Below are positions 1-11,917 of a stretch of DNA of 64,000 bases, piece after piece. The DNA comes from Ariolimax columbianus (taxonomy: Eukaryota; Mollusca; Gastropoda; Stylommatophora; Arionidae), in the NCBI GenBank assembly GCA_036924085.1, contig JAVGWX010000008.1:49025019-49089018 (forward strand), in the 5' to 3' direction. The first letter of the stretch is position 1, and each line of letters begins with the position of its first letter. Below the pieces are notes generated by a model. The model saw nothing but the letters and a program-made list of their open reading frames with translations, was not told where the DNA came from and ran no database searches. Made by a program: the position numbers and the translations under genes.

Positions 1-425
1 GTTGTAAATGTGAAAATTGACAAGAACATGTGGATCAAGACAAATGTAAAGATGAAAACTACAGTCTGATGTCAGATGATCATGTATCAGCATTTTCTGA
101 CAATGACCAAAAAATAAGTTTTAACAGTTATTGGTTGGACATTATCAGCCTTTTTGGCATCTGTTTTTTTGTTTTTTGAAATAGTTATACAGAGACTCCT
201 TATAAGGAGTATATTACCTCACAGCTGTGATGAATAAGCATGCAGATTATAGAGATTAATGAATGCTGATACATTTACTTAATTCTTGCAAGGTTTTAAA
301 CTATTGACATTTTTAAAATTGCAAATCAAAGGAATTAAGTTATTAATTTTAGTTTTAAACATGTTCATTTGTCTTTTTTTAACTATGTTAAACTTTATTG
401 TGCATGTTACAATAACTGGCATAAT
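1..425. other. Unassigned AT-rich sequence
   Basis: No coding signal, RNA gene or repeat family recognised. Short ORFs here have no recognisable motif. Confidence 0.5.
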
Positions 426-620
426 AGCAGATGTTCAGCCGTCATTTTCCCTGTACCACAGATGCATTGTCATTGCCACCTATCTTCAGTTTATTGCATA
501 GATGGTACCTCAGTCTGTTGTGGCCTTTGCGGAGTCTGAAGATCACGACCTGTTCTCTTCTATTCAACTGGTAGTAGGCATAATTTTTGTGTAGCCAGTA
601 TGCTATGTTTCCCTAATTGG
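426..620 (-). mobile_element. RNase H-bearing LINE, short 3'-region fragment
   Basis: Matches the minus-strand LINE at about 43105-43300 with many substitutions. It covers the coding region for the zinc-knuckle-like part downstream of RNase H (the segment reading RLRTGHNRLRYHL in better copies). It is too decayed to code. It looks older than the other copies in this window. Confidence 0.75.
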
Positions 621-1463
621 AAATCATAACCTCTTGGCCACACATGTATACTCCTCGTGACAGTGAGATTTGTTTCAATCCCCGCTATCGATACGCCCCA
701 GTCTACTTAACTGTAAATGAGTTCTCTATTTACATTTTGAGAAACCAAACTGTAAAGATTGGAACTGGATAGACCACAACTTGAGAAAAATCTGAGACCT
801 GGTACAATCACTTTGTTCATACGTTAACCACGTCAGCAGAGTCAGTAATAAGGCAATCATTTATCGTTAATTTTACATAACATACATTTAAAACACGTGT
901 ATTCAGTAATATATGAGCAGATAGGAAATAGAACATGTTCGGAAAACGAATGTGTCCCTTCCAAATGCATTTTGGTGACCACAATAGTAAATGAGATATT
1001 ATCTGTCATTTTAAAATATGCGCGAAAGCTTAATACACAAGGATAAATATAAATTCACCAAAAATTAAAAAAATATTAATTTAAAATATTGGTGTTTTTG
1101 CGAAAGTGAAAGATGAATGTATAGAATGATGGTGATTCCTTTTTTCTTCTAGCTTTTTGTCCTGCTTGTGCCCTTCAGTGCCTTGATCAGGTCCCACTTT
1201 GTGATTCGTACATGAGATGTTACAGCTTGTCATTTCTGTTGTCCATCTTTTGTGTTCGCGACTCTAGGCTCTGTATCAATTTGATCTGTATAAATTTGCT
1301 TTCTGAAAGATACTGTCTGATGTTTGAAATGTTACGTGGTCCAACCATTTAGTTTGCTGTCTCTTGATGAAGCCTAACACTAGTGCTGTGTCTACCTGTT
1401 TCCTATATCTTCGCTTCTGTTTCTATCCATTCTTGTTACACCAATCATTCATCGCAGGTATTT
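621..1463. other. Unassigned sequence with a possible SINE-like scrap
   Basis: No gene seen. Around 690-770 the words CTGTAAATGAGT and nearby bases resemble part of the dispersed repeat at 35010-35400. This is a weak similarity only. Confidence 0.35.
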
Positions 1464-1858
1464 CTTAACTTAACTTCTTTATACTGGTTCAGAAGACTCT
1501 GCATTGTCTGTATACAGCCAGTTTCGTTTACACTACCTTCCTCTAAAAGCAATGCACATCCAATCTATTCTGAAATGCATTACTTGTCCCTGCCTCTACT
1601 AATTTCTGTGGCAATGCACTCCACGCATTCATCACTCTCTGACTAAAAAGATATTTCCTGATATCCAAACTGGACCTTTCTTTAGTTAATTTGTTGCTAT
1701 GCCCTCTTGTTCTTATAGGTGGTTGTATTTTGAAAAAAACTTGTCATAATCTAATTTATCCGTTCCTGTGATTATCTTATAAACATGTATTACGTCACCT
1801 CCAATTGTTTTTTTCTGGACACTTTAGGCCGGTTTTTTTGTGTCTTTTCTCATATTTC
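1464..1858 (-). mobile_element. CR1-like LINE, 3'-end fragment
   Basis: Minus-strand counterpart of the 3' end of the LINE at 38874-40519. It begins with CTTAACTTAACTTC, the reverse of the TTAAG tail, and continues through the GTATACA..CCAGT 3' UTR into the C-terminal coding region. Numerous substitutions mean it is not functional. Confidence 0.8.
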
Positions 1859-2189
1859 ATCTCTGTTGTTACGATGTTTCTTTTATCTTAGTTTGATAAT
1901 GCCCAATTATGCTCTGTTATTACCATATGGATAAGAATAACGTATTGTATAGCGTTCCTTTATTAAATCAATTGTCCCTTGTTTATATTGTAATGTATGG
2001 GACTTTTGCCCAAAATAAATGAGTAATGTGTCTTAGTTTGATATTCAGCAAAAGCAATTTCTATGTAAGAGACCTTTTCCCTTTTAAATGCAAATTGGAT
2101 GCTTCTTCGTAAAATAGGATTTGCTGGTTGTGTGGAGGCGACAGGAAACCCGTTCTTTTCTGTTTTGTATTTTTAATGTTTGGATGTGA
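1859..2189. other. Unassigned sequence
   Basis: AT-rich, with no recognised gene or repeat. Confidence 0.4.
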
Positions 2190-3766
2190 TCATATTCTCG
2201 CTTTCAATCAAACCACAAAACACCAAATTAAGTCTAAATGGCAAATTGCTGCAGCCAAACGACAACCCAAACTATCTGGGAGTCACATTTGATCGGCGCA
2301 TGACATGGAAAAGTCAGATCGAGAGAAACCGAATGAGAGCCAGAGAAAGAATGGCAATCATGAGGAAACTAGCTGGCACAAGCTGGGGAGCAGACGAAAG
2401 TATACTAAAGAAACTGTACATTGGAAGAGTGAGACCAGTTCTTGAGTTTTGCATTTCGGCATGGACAACAGCAGCAAAGGCGAACTTCGATAAAGTTAAC
2501 AAACTTCAAAACCAAGCCATGAGAGTTATAACAGGAGGCATGAAGTCAACGCCAATTGTAGAACTTGAAAAGATTACAAAGCTGCAACCCATGAACGATA
2601 GAAGAGAATGCAGAGCCCAGCTGCAGTCAGAGAAACTCCGAAGATAGACTGACCACCCAATGCACCAGAGACTAAACAATTTGGGAACTGGGAAACTAAA
2701 GCGGAGAAACTTTGCAGAAATAGCCAAATCAAAGATGCACAAAGATCCCATAAACGCACTAACAACACCAAAGCCCATCACTACTGTACGAAAACCTACC
2801 TGGAGGCAGGATATATTTCCAGAGGTGGTAGAAAATATACCACGTATTGGAAACAAAAAATGTCAGACTGAAAAAGAAAGGAGAGATATTACCCTAAGCT
2901 TTATACCGAAAAACTACCCAAGCATGGACTGGACCCATGCATACACCGACGGTTCTGTAACAGACACTACACAGAACGGAGGGGCAGGAGCATTTCTGAA
3001 CCTACCAAATGGCAGAACAATAACACTGTCATTCGCTACTGGTAAGTACACAAGCAATTTCAGAGCGGAGGCAGAGGCACTGAGGGCGGCAGTGGAAGAA
3101 ATGGTGACACATAAAGAAAATGAAAGCCATATAGTCCTGCTTACAGATGCTCTCGCCGTAGTCACAGCGCTAAAAAGCCAGAAAAACACTGAGCTTAATG
3201 ACTTAAGAGCAGCACTCTGCAAACTCTGCCAGCAGTCCGCACCAAAAAGGGTAGTGGTACAGTGGGTCCCATCACACTGCAACATCCAAGGCAACGAGGA
3301 GGCAGACAGACTGGCAAAAGAAGGTGCAAGACTACCACAAACAGATACTAGTATGACGTACGAAGAGTCAAAACTGCTTAATAAAGCCAGATACATGACC
3401 AAATGGGAAACTGAACATACCGGCTACACCAAAAACGATGCCTATTACCAGTTGAACAGAAGAGAGCAGGTCGTTGTATTCAGACTTCGCACTGGCCACA
3501 ATAGACTGAGGTACCACCTATTCAACAAATTGAAGATAGGTGGTACCGACGAATGTCCGTGTGGTACCGAGAAAATGACCGTTGAGCATCTGCTGCAGAA
3601 TTGCCCGACATACGAGGATCAGAGAGAGCAGATGTGGCCATCACCAGTGGAACCACAAGAGAAGCTCTATGGCAGTGTTGACAGCCTCAGGATGACCGCC
3701 GCTTTTTTCGAAAAAATAATGGTTACTGTCTGACTGCGTACGAAGAAGAAGAAGAAGAAGAAGAAG
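2190..3766 (+). mobile_element. RNase H-bearing non-LTR retrotransposon (I-like), 5'-truncated, (GAA)n tail
   Basis: One frame (2180-3733) covers the C-terminal part of a reverse transcriptase and a whole RNase H domain, broken only by TAG at 2645-2647 where other copies read CTG. RT-end motifs include GVTFDRRMTWKSQIE. RNase H acidic residues are visible as AYTDGSV, RAEAEAL, LLTDALAV and NEEADRLAKEG. A CPCG..H..C zinc-knuckle-like motif follows. The element ends in a (GAA)n run at 3745-3766. RNase H after RT points to the I superclade of LINEs. The RT palm and 5' end are missing, as expected from truncated reverse transcription. Confidence 0.88.
2660..3733 (+). CDS. RNase H domain and zinc-knuckle-like C-terminus of an I-like LINE (357 aa open frame)
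   Basis: Open frame downstream of the single TAG at 2645. RNase H lies at about residues 90-230 with the D-E-D-D pattern in order (TDGSV, RAEAEAL, TDALAV, EEADRLAKEG) and WVPSHC before the last Asp. The tail has CPCG, H and C spaced as in zinc-knuckle-like ends of I/R1-group LINEs. It would degrade RNA in an RNA:DNA hybrid during retrotransposition. It is part of a truncated element, so expression is not expected. Confidence 0.8.
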   Translation: MHQRLNNLGTGKLKRRNFAEIAKSKMHKDPINALTTPKPITTVRKPTWRQDIFPEVVENIPRIGNKKCQTEKERRDITLSFIPKNYPSMDWTHAYTDGSVTDTTQNGGAGAFLNLPNGRTITLSFATGKYTSNFRAEAEALRAAVEEMVTHKENESHIVLLTDALAVVTALKSQKNTELNDLRAALCKLCQQSAPKRVVVQWVPSHCNIQGNEEADRLAKEGARLPQTDTSMTYEESKLLNKARYMTKWETEHTGYTKNDAYYQLNRREQVVVFRLRTGHNRLRYHLFNKLKIGGTDECPCGTEKMTVEHLLQNCPTYEDQREQMWPSPVEPQEKLYGSVDSLRMTAAFFEKIMVTV

Positions 3767-4526
3767 GATCTGATAATATTTGGCCAAAGGAAGGGCTGTA
3801 TAGCCCAAAACATCTTTAAAAAAAAATCAAAAAGCTTGAAAAATTGCCAAAACATAAACACACCTCGTCAGTTTCCAACTTCTCGGAAAATGTTTGGACA
3901 GTGATTTCAAAGAATCTACTCATGCTCGCGATTATTTGATTACCCAAAAAATGAAAAAAAAAAAAAAAAAAAAAAAAGGATAATCTTTCCATAATGATTG
4001 ATGTATTAACATTATGGGCAGCATGTGCCCTGCATGTATGAGGTCATGACCAATCAACTTGCTCAAGTAATAAAGGCGCATTTTAGAAGTAATAGAATAC
4101 AACAAAAATCTCCATTAATTGTTACGTAGCTATTTTGAAAATGCTGAGGTTTTCAAGAGCACTTCTAAAACCATACAAAACTATGTTTTTCATTTGCGAA
4201 GTTGATCAAATCATATTTAACTACGGTGAGGACAGACTAACACCATTCGGAATGTTATTCCTTGAAGAGGGCATGAGGAAAGAAAAGATGATTGCGAAGT
4301 TCGCAAGTGACTAGCACTGAAAGATGGAGTTCTCTAGAAATGAGTACAGGATGAGTAACATACTTTGCTGTACAAGATTTCTCAGTACCCTTGGTTTGTG
4401 TTCAAATTCAATCAGAAACGAACTTGAAAACCAATTTTATTTTGCACTTGGCATTGTTCATTATTTCTCAACATAGTTTTTGCCAGATTGATAGGCTTAA
4501 TCTTTGTCGCTTTATGGTGTATTGTC
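3767..4526. other. Unassigned sequence with an A-rich run
   Basis: No gene seen. An A-rich run lies at about 3950-3977 (two A blocks split by ATG). The rest is AT-rich unique-looking sequence. Confidence 0.45.
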
Positions 4527-4800
4527 TTATCTATTTGTGCCATGAGGTGCCGTGGGGAGCCGTAGTTTTCTCTCCAGTGTCTGACATGTCGCTGAAGTAG
4601 TCATCCCTTGACGATTTAGAATATCTGCAACATTTCCTATCCATCTACTTCTCGGTCTACACCGGTTGAGTAAACCCGATCGCGTGCGTTTTATATCTAT
4701 CTTTTGAACCGGACTAATAGTTGCTTCCACGTAGTCCGCCGAGTCCAATCTTCACGTAGTCAGGTAAGACAAGTCCTAACTAACTGAGGATCGACAGGAA
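4527..4800 (-). mobile_element. LINE RT C-terminal scrap
   Basis: The minus-strand frame contains RPRSRWIGNVADILNRQGM and ends LPTAPHGTNR. This resembles the extreme C-terminal tail common in several LINE clades (a basic RPRxRW motif followed by a helix). Only about 70 codons remain. Confidence 0.55.
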
Positions 4801-5392
4801 CAATGCTCTGTATCCTCACATGATTTATTCCGCCAATCGACGCGGTGTCCTGGTTGAGAATCGTACGCATACCAAGCCACATAAGAAGCTTTTAGCAGAG
4901 ATCTTACATAAAGCGGTTTTACAGAATGTCACAGCTAATCTAGCGTACACAGAAGACCATAATGTAGCAGATAATCAGAATGGAGGGCATGGAAAACCTT
5001 ATTCAATTTGAAAAGATCGTGTAGAAAAGCGGAAGAGATACAGAGAAGAAGGATTTATGTTTCCCTCGCCGTGTTTCCGAAGGTAGTGTCCAATGTACAG
5101 CCCATTTCATTCGACGGACTCACTCATTTGTATATGTTCAATTTCGCATAGGAGTACCACCGTGCTGCAGCTAACGCCCATGAAATGCTGATCCCCAAAT
5201 AGAAGTCTAAATTGTGAACGGTGCCACAAATCCCATGAAATGCTTAGCCCTGAAAGGAAGATTTGAAATGGCATAGCAAGCTACTTTGACATACAATGAA
5301 TATCTAAATTGCTGAAATCTGAGACCAATTCGGTGTGAATGTATCCTTAAATCCATGAAGTGATGAATATGCAGCACAGTGAATGATTTAAC
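4801..5392. other. Unassigned, with degenerate minisatellite flank
   Basis: From about 5165 the words CCATGAAATGCT and GCAGTGAATGA recur loosely, as if decayed units of the 52-bp repeat that follows. No gene seen. Confidence 0.4.
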
Positions 5393-5724
5393 AGCAGCCA
5401 AGTCTCAAAGCTGGGCCAAGATGCAGTGCAGCGAATGAGCTGACAGCAGCCAAGTCTCAAAGCTGGGCCAAGATGCAGTGCAGCGAATGAGCTGACAGCA
5501 GCCAATTCCCAAAGCTAGGCAAAGATGCAGTGCAACGAATGAGCTGACAGCAGCCAAGTCTCAAAGCTGGGGGGCGGGGGGGCCAAGATGCAGTGCAGCG
5601 AATAAGCTGACGGCAGCCAGGTCTCAAAGCTGGGCCAAGATGCAGTGCAGCGAATGAGCTGACAGCAGCCAAGTCTCAAAGCTGGGCCAAGATGCAGTGC
5701 AGCGAATGAGCTGACAGCAGCCAG
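5393..5724. repeat. 52-bp minisatellite, about six units, left edge of duplication
   Basis: The unit begins AGCAGCCAAGTCTCAAAGCT and ends GAATGAGCTGAC. One unit has a GGGGCGGGGGGG insertion. Copy 2 has only about four units (44646-44862). The duplication boundary falls in this array. It lies about 340 bp beyond the protease poly(A) signal. Confidence 0.9.
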
Positions 5725-5925
5725 CAACTAATTGATGGGGTCAAGATGTAAGCACGGTAAATGAGCTGAGAATATAGTCTGTCTAAAAAATCTGCGATCG
5801 CAAAGAAAAGGCAAACTCGGACCTACAAAAATCCAGGTGAAAACAGAAAGGGCAGATATCGTAGATTTGCTGTAAACTAGGACACAATGTCACATCCTTT
5901 TCAGGACTAACGAGGAAGAGATAGA

Positions 5926-5956
5926 AGAAGAAGAAGAAGAAGAAGAAGAAGAAGAT
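5926..5956. repeat. (GAA)n microsatellite
   Basis: GAA run just past the protease 3' end. Copy 2 (45064-45092) is one repeat unit shorter. Confidence 0.85.
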
Positions 5957-6060
5957 AATTGATAAATCCCCGAATGATATAATATGAAACAATGATGGTG
6001 AAGTAGTGATCTGTTTATATACAATAACAATTTAACCAGAATACAATTGTTCGGCAAGCT

Positions 6061-6066
6061 TTTATT
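6061..6066 (-). promoter_or_regulatory. Polyadenylation signal AATAAA, protease copy 1
   Basis: AATAAA on the minus strand about 97 bp beyond the TAA stop, in the context GGAAATAAAAGC. It is the first canonical signal downstream and is conserved at 45198-45203 after copy 2. Confidence 0.65.
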
Positions 6067-6162
6067 TCCAAGTTTATCCATGGGAATGTATTATCACACT
6101 ATTATTTTGACTTCTAAACATAAAGAACAGTTAACAAGCCTGCCAGTCAGTGAGTTGTGTAT

Positions 6163-6224
6163 TTACTTGCTGGCGATCCAAGTCAGATATTCGGACACTC
6201 GAGTGTACACACTTGGGTAGTTGC
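6163..6224 (-). CDS. Protease copy 1, exon 6 (C-terminal helix and stop)
   Basis: The acceptor CAACAG precedes GC, which completes Gly242, followed by NYPSVYTRVSEYLTWIASK and TAA at 6165-6163. PSVYTRV and the final amphipathic helix are the normal C-terminus of S1 proteases. The exon is too short to be found as an ORF; it was located by searching for this motif downstream of exon 5. Confidence 0.9.
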
Positions 6225-6536
6225 CTGTTGAAGCATTGTATTTGTTTAGAAGATAGCACAGTGAAGTTGTTATAAGAAAATAACTAGTAGCTGATGTACT
6301 ATAAAGCTAGTGCCATTACGCTACTATCATGACCCTGGTATCATAATGATAGTATGACAATACTAGTATTAAAATATGTAAATGCCCTCTTGATTGTGAT
6401 GTATTACATAACAATATATTTTATACAAGGCGGTTGCAAGCGATACGAACAATCTTCTGTCATAGATTTTGTAAGATATACGTGATAGGTTATGTAAGTA
6501 TTTCCCCCCGCCTTCCTCTCGCTACAGGGATCAAAA

Positions 6537-6893
6537 TCACAAAATTTGAATCCTACCTACTCACTTAAACGTCTTCATTAGCTAAACAACATAAAAAAGG
6601 TATCCAAACGTCGTACTAAAACCTCTTTATTAGCAGAACACAAAATTAGAATCCTACCTTCACGAATAAAATGGGTCTACATTAGAAAAACACACAAAAC
6701 GTGGAATCCATATGTCGTACTAAAACCTCTTCATTAACAGGACACAAAATTAGAATCCTACCTTCTCACGAAATCGTCTTCATTAACAGAACACAAAATT
6801 ATAATTCAAATTTCGTACTTTAACGTCTTCATTAGCAAAACACAACATTAGAATCCTACCTTCCCACTAAAACGTCTTCACTAGAAAAGCAAC
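6537..6893. repeat. 49-bp degenerate minisatellite in intron 5 (copy 1)
   Basis: About seven imperfect units with the shared words AAAATTAGAATCCTACCTTC and CGTCTTCATTA. Also at 45675-46031 in copy 2. No coding potential. Confidence 0.8.
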
Positions 6894-6942
6894 ATAATGT
6901 TTGAGAAAATCCATGAGAAAGGTGAAAAGGAGTACTGATCGA

Positions 6943-6945
<3 letters not shown>

Positions 6946-6974
<29 letters not shown>

Positions 6975-7016
6975 GGGGAGAGAGAAAGAGAGTGAGAGAG
7001 AGCGAGAGGGTGAGAT
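6946..7016. repeat. GA-rich tract in intron 5 (copy 1, short allele)
   Basis: About 70 bp of GA repeats with occasional interruptions. Copy 2 has about 270 bp at the same place. Confidence 0.9.
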
Positions 7017-7939
7017 GATAGCCGTATCTCGGATGGACACTGTGTGTTAATGATCAGTAAATATTACATTGAGTGGTTTAGTGATGAGTAAATATTACAA
7101 TGAGTGGTTTGGTGATGAGTAAAGTTGGAGATAGTGTGCTACAACAACACTTAATCATAGACAGTGCTATCCATGTAAAGCCGAGGGACGTTATGACGGT
7201 GATGTAATGCACCATGAAATTACAAGTTTTCAGATCTGCTATTTTGTTGTTTTTTGTTTGTTTTTGTATTTTTGTGCGTGACCAAAACATGATTTGTTTT
7301 TCATTTGCACGTCTCTGATCTATAATGGTAATGTTTTTGTCTTCTTCCTTTGTTTTCACTGCATTATATGAAGACTATGGAGCACTTCAGCTTGTCTTTC
7401 TTTTATGTGTCTCTATATCCGAATTGGGCCTCTGTTTCTGAATATTATCTGTCAATCGCACGTTATATCTTACTTTCCTTCTCACCACATGAACTGATTC
7501 AGTGAGTTCAGTGCTGATCTGCCCATTTAGTCTTAATATATGGCTGTAGCCATTGAACTGTGGATTTATATTTCGCACTCTGTCATTTGATGTTTGGCTC
7601 TTATGTATTATTTTAAGGGTCTATGTTGAGCCTATTATCTCCATTGCTTGGATTTTTCTCTCCAATGATGTCCATTTTCCCCATAACTAAATCTATACAT
7701 AAATAATTATTTCTTACTTTTCGGTTACTAATTTTATGTTTTTAACAATATTCACTTATTATTTCACATAGACAACAGTTTTGTTGAATTTGCTTGTACT
7801 TTTGCGGTCCTTGCTGCCCTTTTTGCTGTTTTTACAATTTGGAAATATTATCATAATTCACTCATGTTTCTTCAGACTGGACTAACAAGCAAAACTGTGG
7901 ACGACTAAAATAATGATGATTCTTTCGAGAAGAAATTAC

Positions 7940-8056
7940 CACTGCAGTTGGACACTCCCCAGGAGGTGATACCAGCCAAGAGCTCGAAGTTGTTGCCACA
8001 CATCATTGGGCCGCCACTGTCACCCATGCAGGCACTTGGACGGTTTCCAGAGGAGG
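7940..8056 (-). CDS. Protease copy 1, exon 5 (catalytic Ser)
   Basis: Flanked by acceptor TTAACAG and donor GTAATT. It completes Ala203 and continues SSGNRPSACMGDSGGP and then AGITSWGVSNCS. Ser216 is the nucleophile. Ser210 and Gly236 fit a chymotrypsin-like substrate pocket. Residue 225 is Asn here and Ser in copy 2. Confidence 0.92.
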
Positions 8057-8234
8057 CTGTTAACACAAATTTATTGTATGAATGATTTACAGAATTATAT
8101 ATATTTTAATAGTACTTTATCGGTATGACATGGACATACAACATGACAATATGCTGTTGTTTGTCTATGTTTCCGAAAAGGACTGCATTGTCATCTGTCA
8201 ATCCTGGAGTGAATTCATAAGTGGCTGATCAAAC

Positions 8235-8785
8235 CAATCCGATCCCGAAATCGTATGTCACACTTAGGGAAGAGAAACACTGTCTGACCGTCAGACGGAG
8301 GCAACTCTTTTCTTGCATTTCGTGTCGCTCGTCTCTGTGCAGCTTTCTTAATTGTGTCTACTCCATATGTGTCGTGCCAGAAGAGATTTTTCTACGCCGG
8401 GCAGAGCAATCAGCAGCAATGTTCTCCCAACAATCAGTGTCAATGTAACGTTTTATTTGGCCACAGCGAGATCGATTGCCTAACTGAAGCTCTCCTTAGA
8501 ATATTTTCTATGCAAGCCACTCATCCGACATGCGGACATAGCCAGTCCATCTAAGCTGCTATTTGCACAAAGTTGTGCGGATGCTTGTAATGCCAGTCCG
8601 CGAAAGAACTTCTACATCTGTGAACCTATCCTGCCATTTTATGTTCATTAGTTTCCTTTGGTATCCCAGATGAAAGTGGTAAAGCTTCTTCGCATGTCGA
8701 CTGTACACAGTACAGATTTCACAGGCGTACGGAAGAGTTGGCAAAACGACTACCGCATAAACCTTAAATAAGCTCAACAATAGAT
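8235..8785 (-). mobile_element. LINE RT C-terminal fragment in intron 4 (copy 1)
   Basis: The minus strand reads LFKVYAVVVLPTLPYACE, then a basic stretch with KWQDRFTDVEVLSRTGI, and after stops and shifts RCGQIKRYIDTD. This is the order found downstream of the RT palm in RTE-like LINEs. Several stops make it a relic. It sits antisense-neutral (same strand as the protease) in the intron between exons 4 and 5. Confidence 0.7.
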
Positions 8786-8988
8786 ACTGATATGAATTTA
8801 TAGATCTGTTACGTCTTTAACACATTTTTATTAACGTAAAACTCAACAAGAACACGACAGGGAATCTTTTCATATTTTTATATAAATAATATTCCGAGTT
8901 ATATGTATTTTGTTAAAACGTTCATATCTTTGCACGTAAGCACATAACAATGATTATACGTTGACATGGACATTTAATTGTAGCAATA

Positions 8989-9728
8989 AGTGTGCGTGTG
9001 AGTGAACGTGTGAGTGTGCGTGTGAGTGAACGTGTGAGTGAACATGTTAGTGAACGTTTGAGTGTTCGTGTGAGTGTTCGTGTGAGTGTGAGTGAACGTG
9101 TGAGTGAACGTGTGAGTGTGTGTGAAAGTGTGAGTGTGAGTGAACGTGTAAGTGTGCGTGTGAGTGAATGTGTGAGTGTGCGTGTGAGTGTGCGTGTGAG
9201 TGCGTGAACGTGTGAGTATGTGTGAGTGAACGTGTGAGTGTGCGTGTGAGTGAACGTGTGACCGTGTGAGTGATCGTGTAAGTGTGCGTGAACGTGTGAG
9301 TGTGCGTGTGAGTGTGTGTGAGTGTACGTGTTAGTGTGCGTGTGAGTATGCGTGTGATTGAACGTGTGTGTGGGCGTGTGAGTAAGCGTGTGTGTGTGTG
9401 TGTGTGGATGAACGTGTCAGTGAACGTGTGAGTGTGTGTGTAAGTGTGCATGTGAATGAACCTGTGAGTGTGCGTCTACATTAACGTGTAAGTGAACGTG
9501 TGTGTGTTCGTGAATGAACGTGTGAGTGTGTGTGTGAATGAACGAGTGAGTGTGCCTGTGAATGAACGTGTGAGTGTGCGTGTGATTGAACGTGTGAGTA
9601 CGTGGGAATGAACGTGTGAGTGTGCGTGTGAATGAACGTGTGAGTGTGATTGAACGTGTGAGTGTGAATGAACATGTGAGTTTGCGTGTTAGTGAACGTG
9701 TGAATGAACGAATGAGTGTGCGTGTGAA
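8989..9728. repeat. Hexamer-based GTGAGT/GAACGT/GTGCGT array in intron 4 (copy 1)
   Basis: About 740 bp in near-constant 6-bp register with words such as GTGAGT, GAACGT, GTGCGT and GTGAAT. Because 6 is a multiple of 3, frames stay open on both strands (Val-Ser/Glu-Arg one way, Thr-His the other). I do not regard those ORFs as genes. Confidence 0.88.
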
Positions 9729-10004
9729 GAATGAACCGGAGCGATTCAAACAGTCGCATGTCACATGCAACAGACTGTGTACATAGCCTATTACGCCACG
9801 TTGTGTCAAGTTGTACATTAAAAATATGTGTGTTTTGATATATAAATGACGACGAGGCAGAGAGGAAGGGAACTGGAAACCCTAACTGGTCTAGTGAAGT
9901 CTCCATCACTTAATAATGAACGGGATAAGTTATGATTGTGCTACCTTGATTTTAGGGGTGCGATAGCGTGAGCTAGCGTGAGATAACGTGAGATGAGAAC
10001 CTAC

Positions 10005-10206
10005 CAGAAGCCTCGTAGACACAAATGTGTTTAATATTGATGTTCTATCCAGGCCATCTTGTCTGACACTGGGCTGTGGTGATCTTGGTGATCTTAGCCT
10101 CCAGCAGTTGAGGAGATGCTGATCCAGAGCCGGAGGTCTGACCCCATTCGGTGATGACGCACTTTGTGTTGGCGAAAGATGATCCTTTAGGGGCTAAACC
10201 AGCGAT
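10005..10206 (-). CDS. Protease copy 1, exon 4 (contains in-frame TAG)
   Basis: The acceptor TTCTCAG precedes ATC GCT GGT and the donor is GTAGGT after GCT TCT G. The same frame is coding on both sides of the stop: CVITEWGQT and TAQCQTRWPG before it, NINIKHICVYEAS after it. The TAG (10047-10045, minus strand) is codon 54 of this exon, in the loop closed by the Cys182-Cys197 pair. No GT donor lies between the TGT of TAQC and the stop, so splicing cannot easily skip it. Confidence 0.85.
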
Positions 10207-11917
10207 CTGAGAACACAAAAAATGGACGTTAGAGTGTCTAAATATCCAATAATAGATACATGTCTCGCTTATGTGTGCTTTCATGATTTGAAATCGCTTC
10301 ATCAAAATAAAGCATTAGGCAGCTACTTTCATTCAGGCACATAATGATGATTCACTGTTGTGCTCAACGTGGAGCATGGGGTAACCCCTACAGTTGTCGG
10401 TTTGTAGTCGATTTATTTCAGCAGCAATGGTTTAATAATGAATTTGCCAACTCCATGCACATTTCTCTTTAGTGGACTGTTACGACATGCTTGAAAAGTT
10501 TGCTAGCACCGTATCCATTTCACATCGGGACATCTTTAAGCGATATCGATATTTGCAGGTAATTAATTTTCAAATTGAATCACCACCAGCCAGTGTATAT
10601 CCTGGCAGGGAAACTATATGTCAACTGTAACCATCCATACATATCGTTTCAGTGACTAAAGAGGGTTGTGTATGAGGCCTGCAAACTGATCATGTAACAA
10701 AATAATTGTTTTAACTAACCGACAACTATAACAATGAATGGGAGGTATTTATCACAGGCTTCCTGTAAGATGACGGACAACTGTTGAGATTTATATTTGC
10801 CATGAAGAAAATCAACCTTCAATTATTACTAACTATGAGATGATGCGCCCTTGAGATGACATTTTTTGTTGGCCTGTTTCCGTGTTTAATGTTATCTTCT
10901 CTGCTTATTGTTATAGTATCCCTTGGCTCAATTTGAGGTGCATCCTCAGGAATCTTTTCTATTTGGTGTGGTCAACAGCTTTGTCTTTCCAGGGTTCGGA
11001 AGCTATTTCTCGTACTGTCATGTCTCCCTTGCACACATCCTGAATCTTAACTGTGTCTCATGACTGCCCTTTTTCCAGTCATTAGTTGGCGTAGATACTA
11101 TTTTTTTGGGGTAGGATTTATTTTAAAAAGTTTTTTTTTAAAAAGGATTCTCAATATTTAAAATTCACACAAAAGGAATGTATCCCGAGTGATCTGTCGG
11201 GGTCGTTGTGGATGACAAGGACAAGAATAGCACCACTGCCACACAGAAAGCATGTTGTAAGAGGTGACAAACTGGGCCACATAGCATAATACAGGTCATG
11301 GTAAGGTGGTTTGTTTAAAGCAGCATAGATGCCGCGTAACAGGCTGCGGGTATACTTTGCTCTAGTGTTTGAGTCTATTAAGATGGATTTGCACATTGGT
11401 TAACCATCTTCTTCTGTAAGCTCTTGTCCAAACGCAGCGGAGTATTAAGCTGCTCGAGCCTAGCCCGCTAAGCAGTAAACCCTTCTACCGGCTTCATCCA
11501 CCTCATACCAGGGCTGGGACCTGCATAAGGGGCATTTGCCCCTGTAGAAGTACAGGTCGACTAAGACTAAAACTAAGATACTTTCTTTGGGAATAAGCCC
11601 ATCATCCATGTGATGTTTGTATGCTTCATCTTCTAAAGTTAATTGGAGACATTAATCATCATCATCATGTGTTCACGATTAGTTCCCTCCACAATGTCTT
11701 TTAGATATTCTTGTAATGCAGATATGTGTTTATTCTCTCTGTTATATTGTCTTGTTTTTTCGTAATATTGCACGTGCTTGTTCATCACATTCTTGTGAGA
11801 TGCAAATTCCCTATTGCGGTTACTTCTCGTATTATAACAACGTGATAAATATATATTGCTTGTCTTCTGGTAAAACAAACACGCTATCCCTGGCGCATTT
11901 TCCCTGAAGCTGTAGAT

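Noticed and set aside
9047..9909. Thr-His-rich and Val-Ser-rich proteins in the GT array on both strands
   Set aside because: Open frames follow from a 6-bp repeat. There are no stop codons in the words, no start context and no conserved domain, and the array lies in an intron.
10045..10047. Selenocysteine or programmed recoding at the protease stop
   Set aside because: The codon is TAG, not TGA, and the base after it is A, with no sign of a readthrough context.
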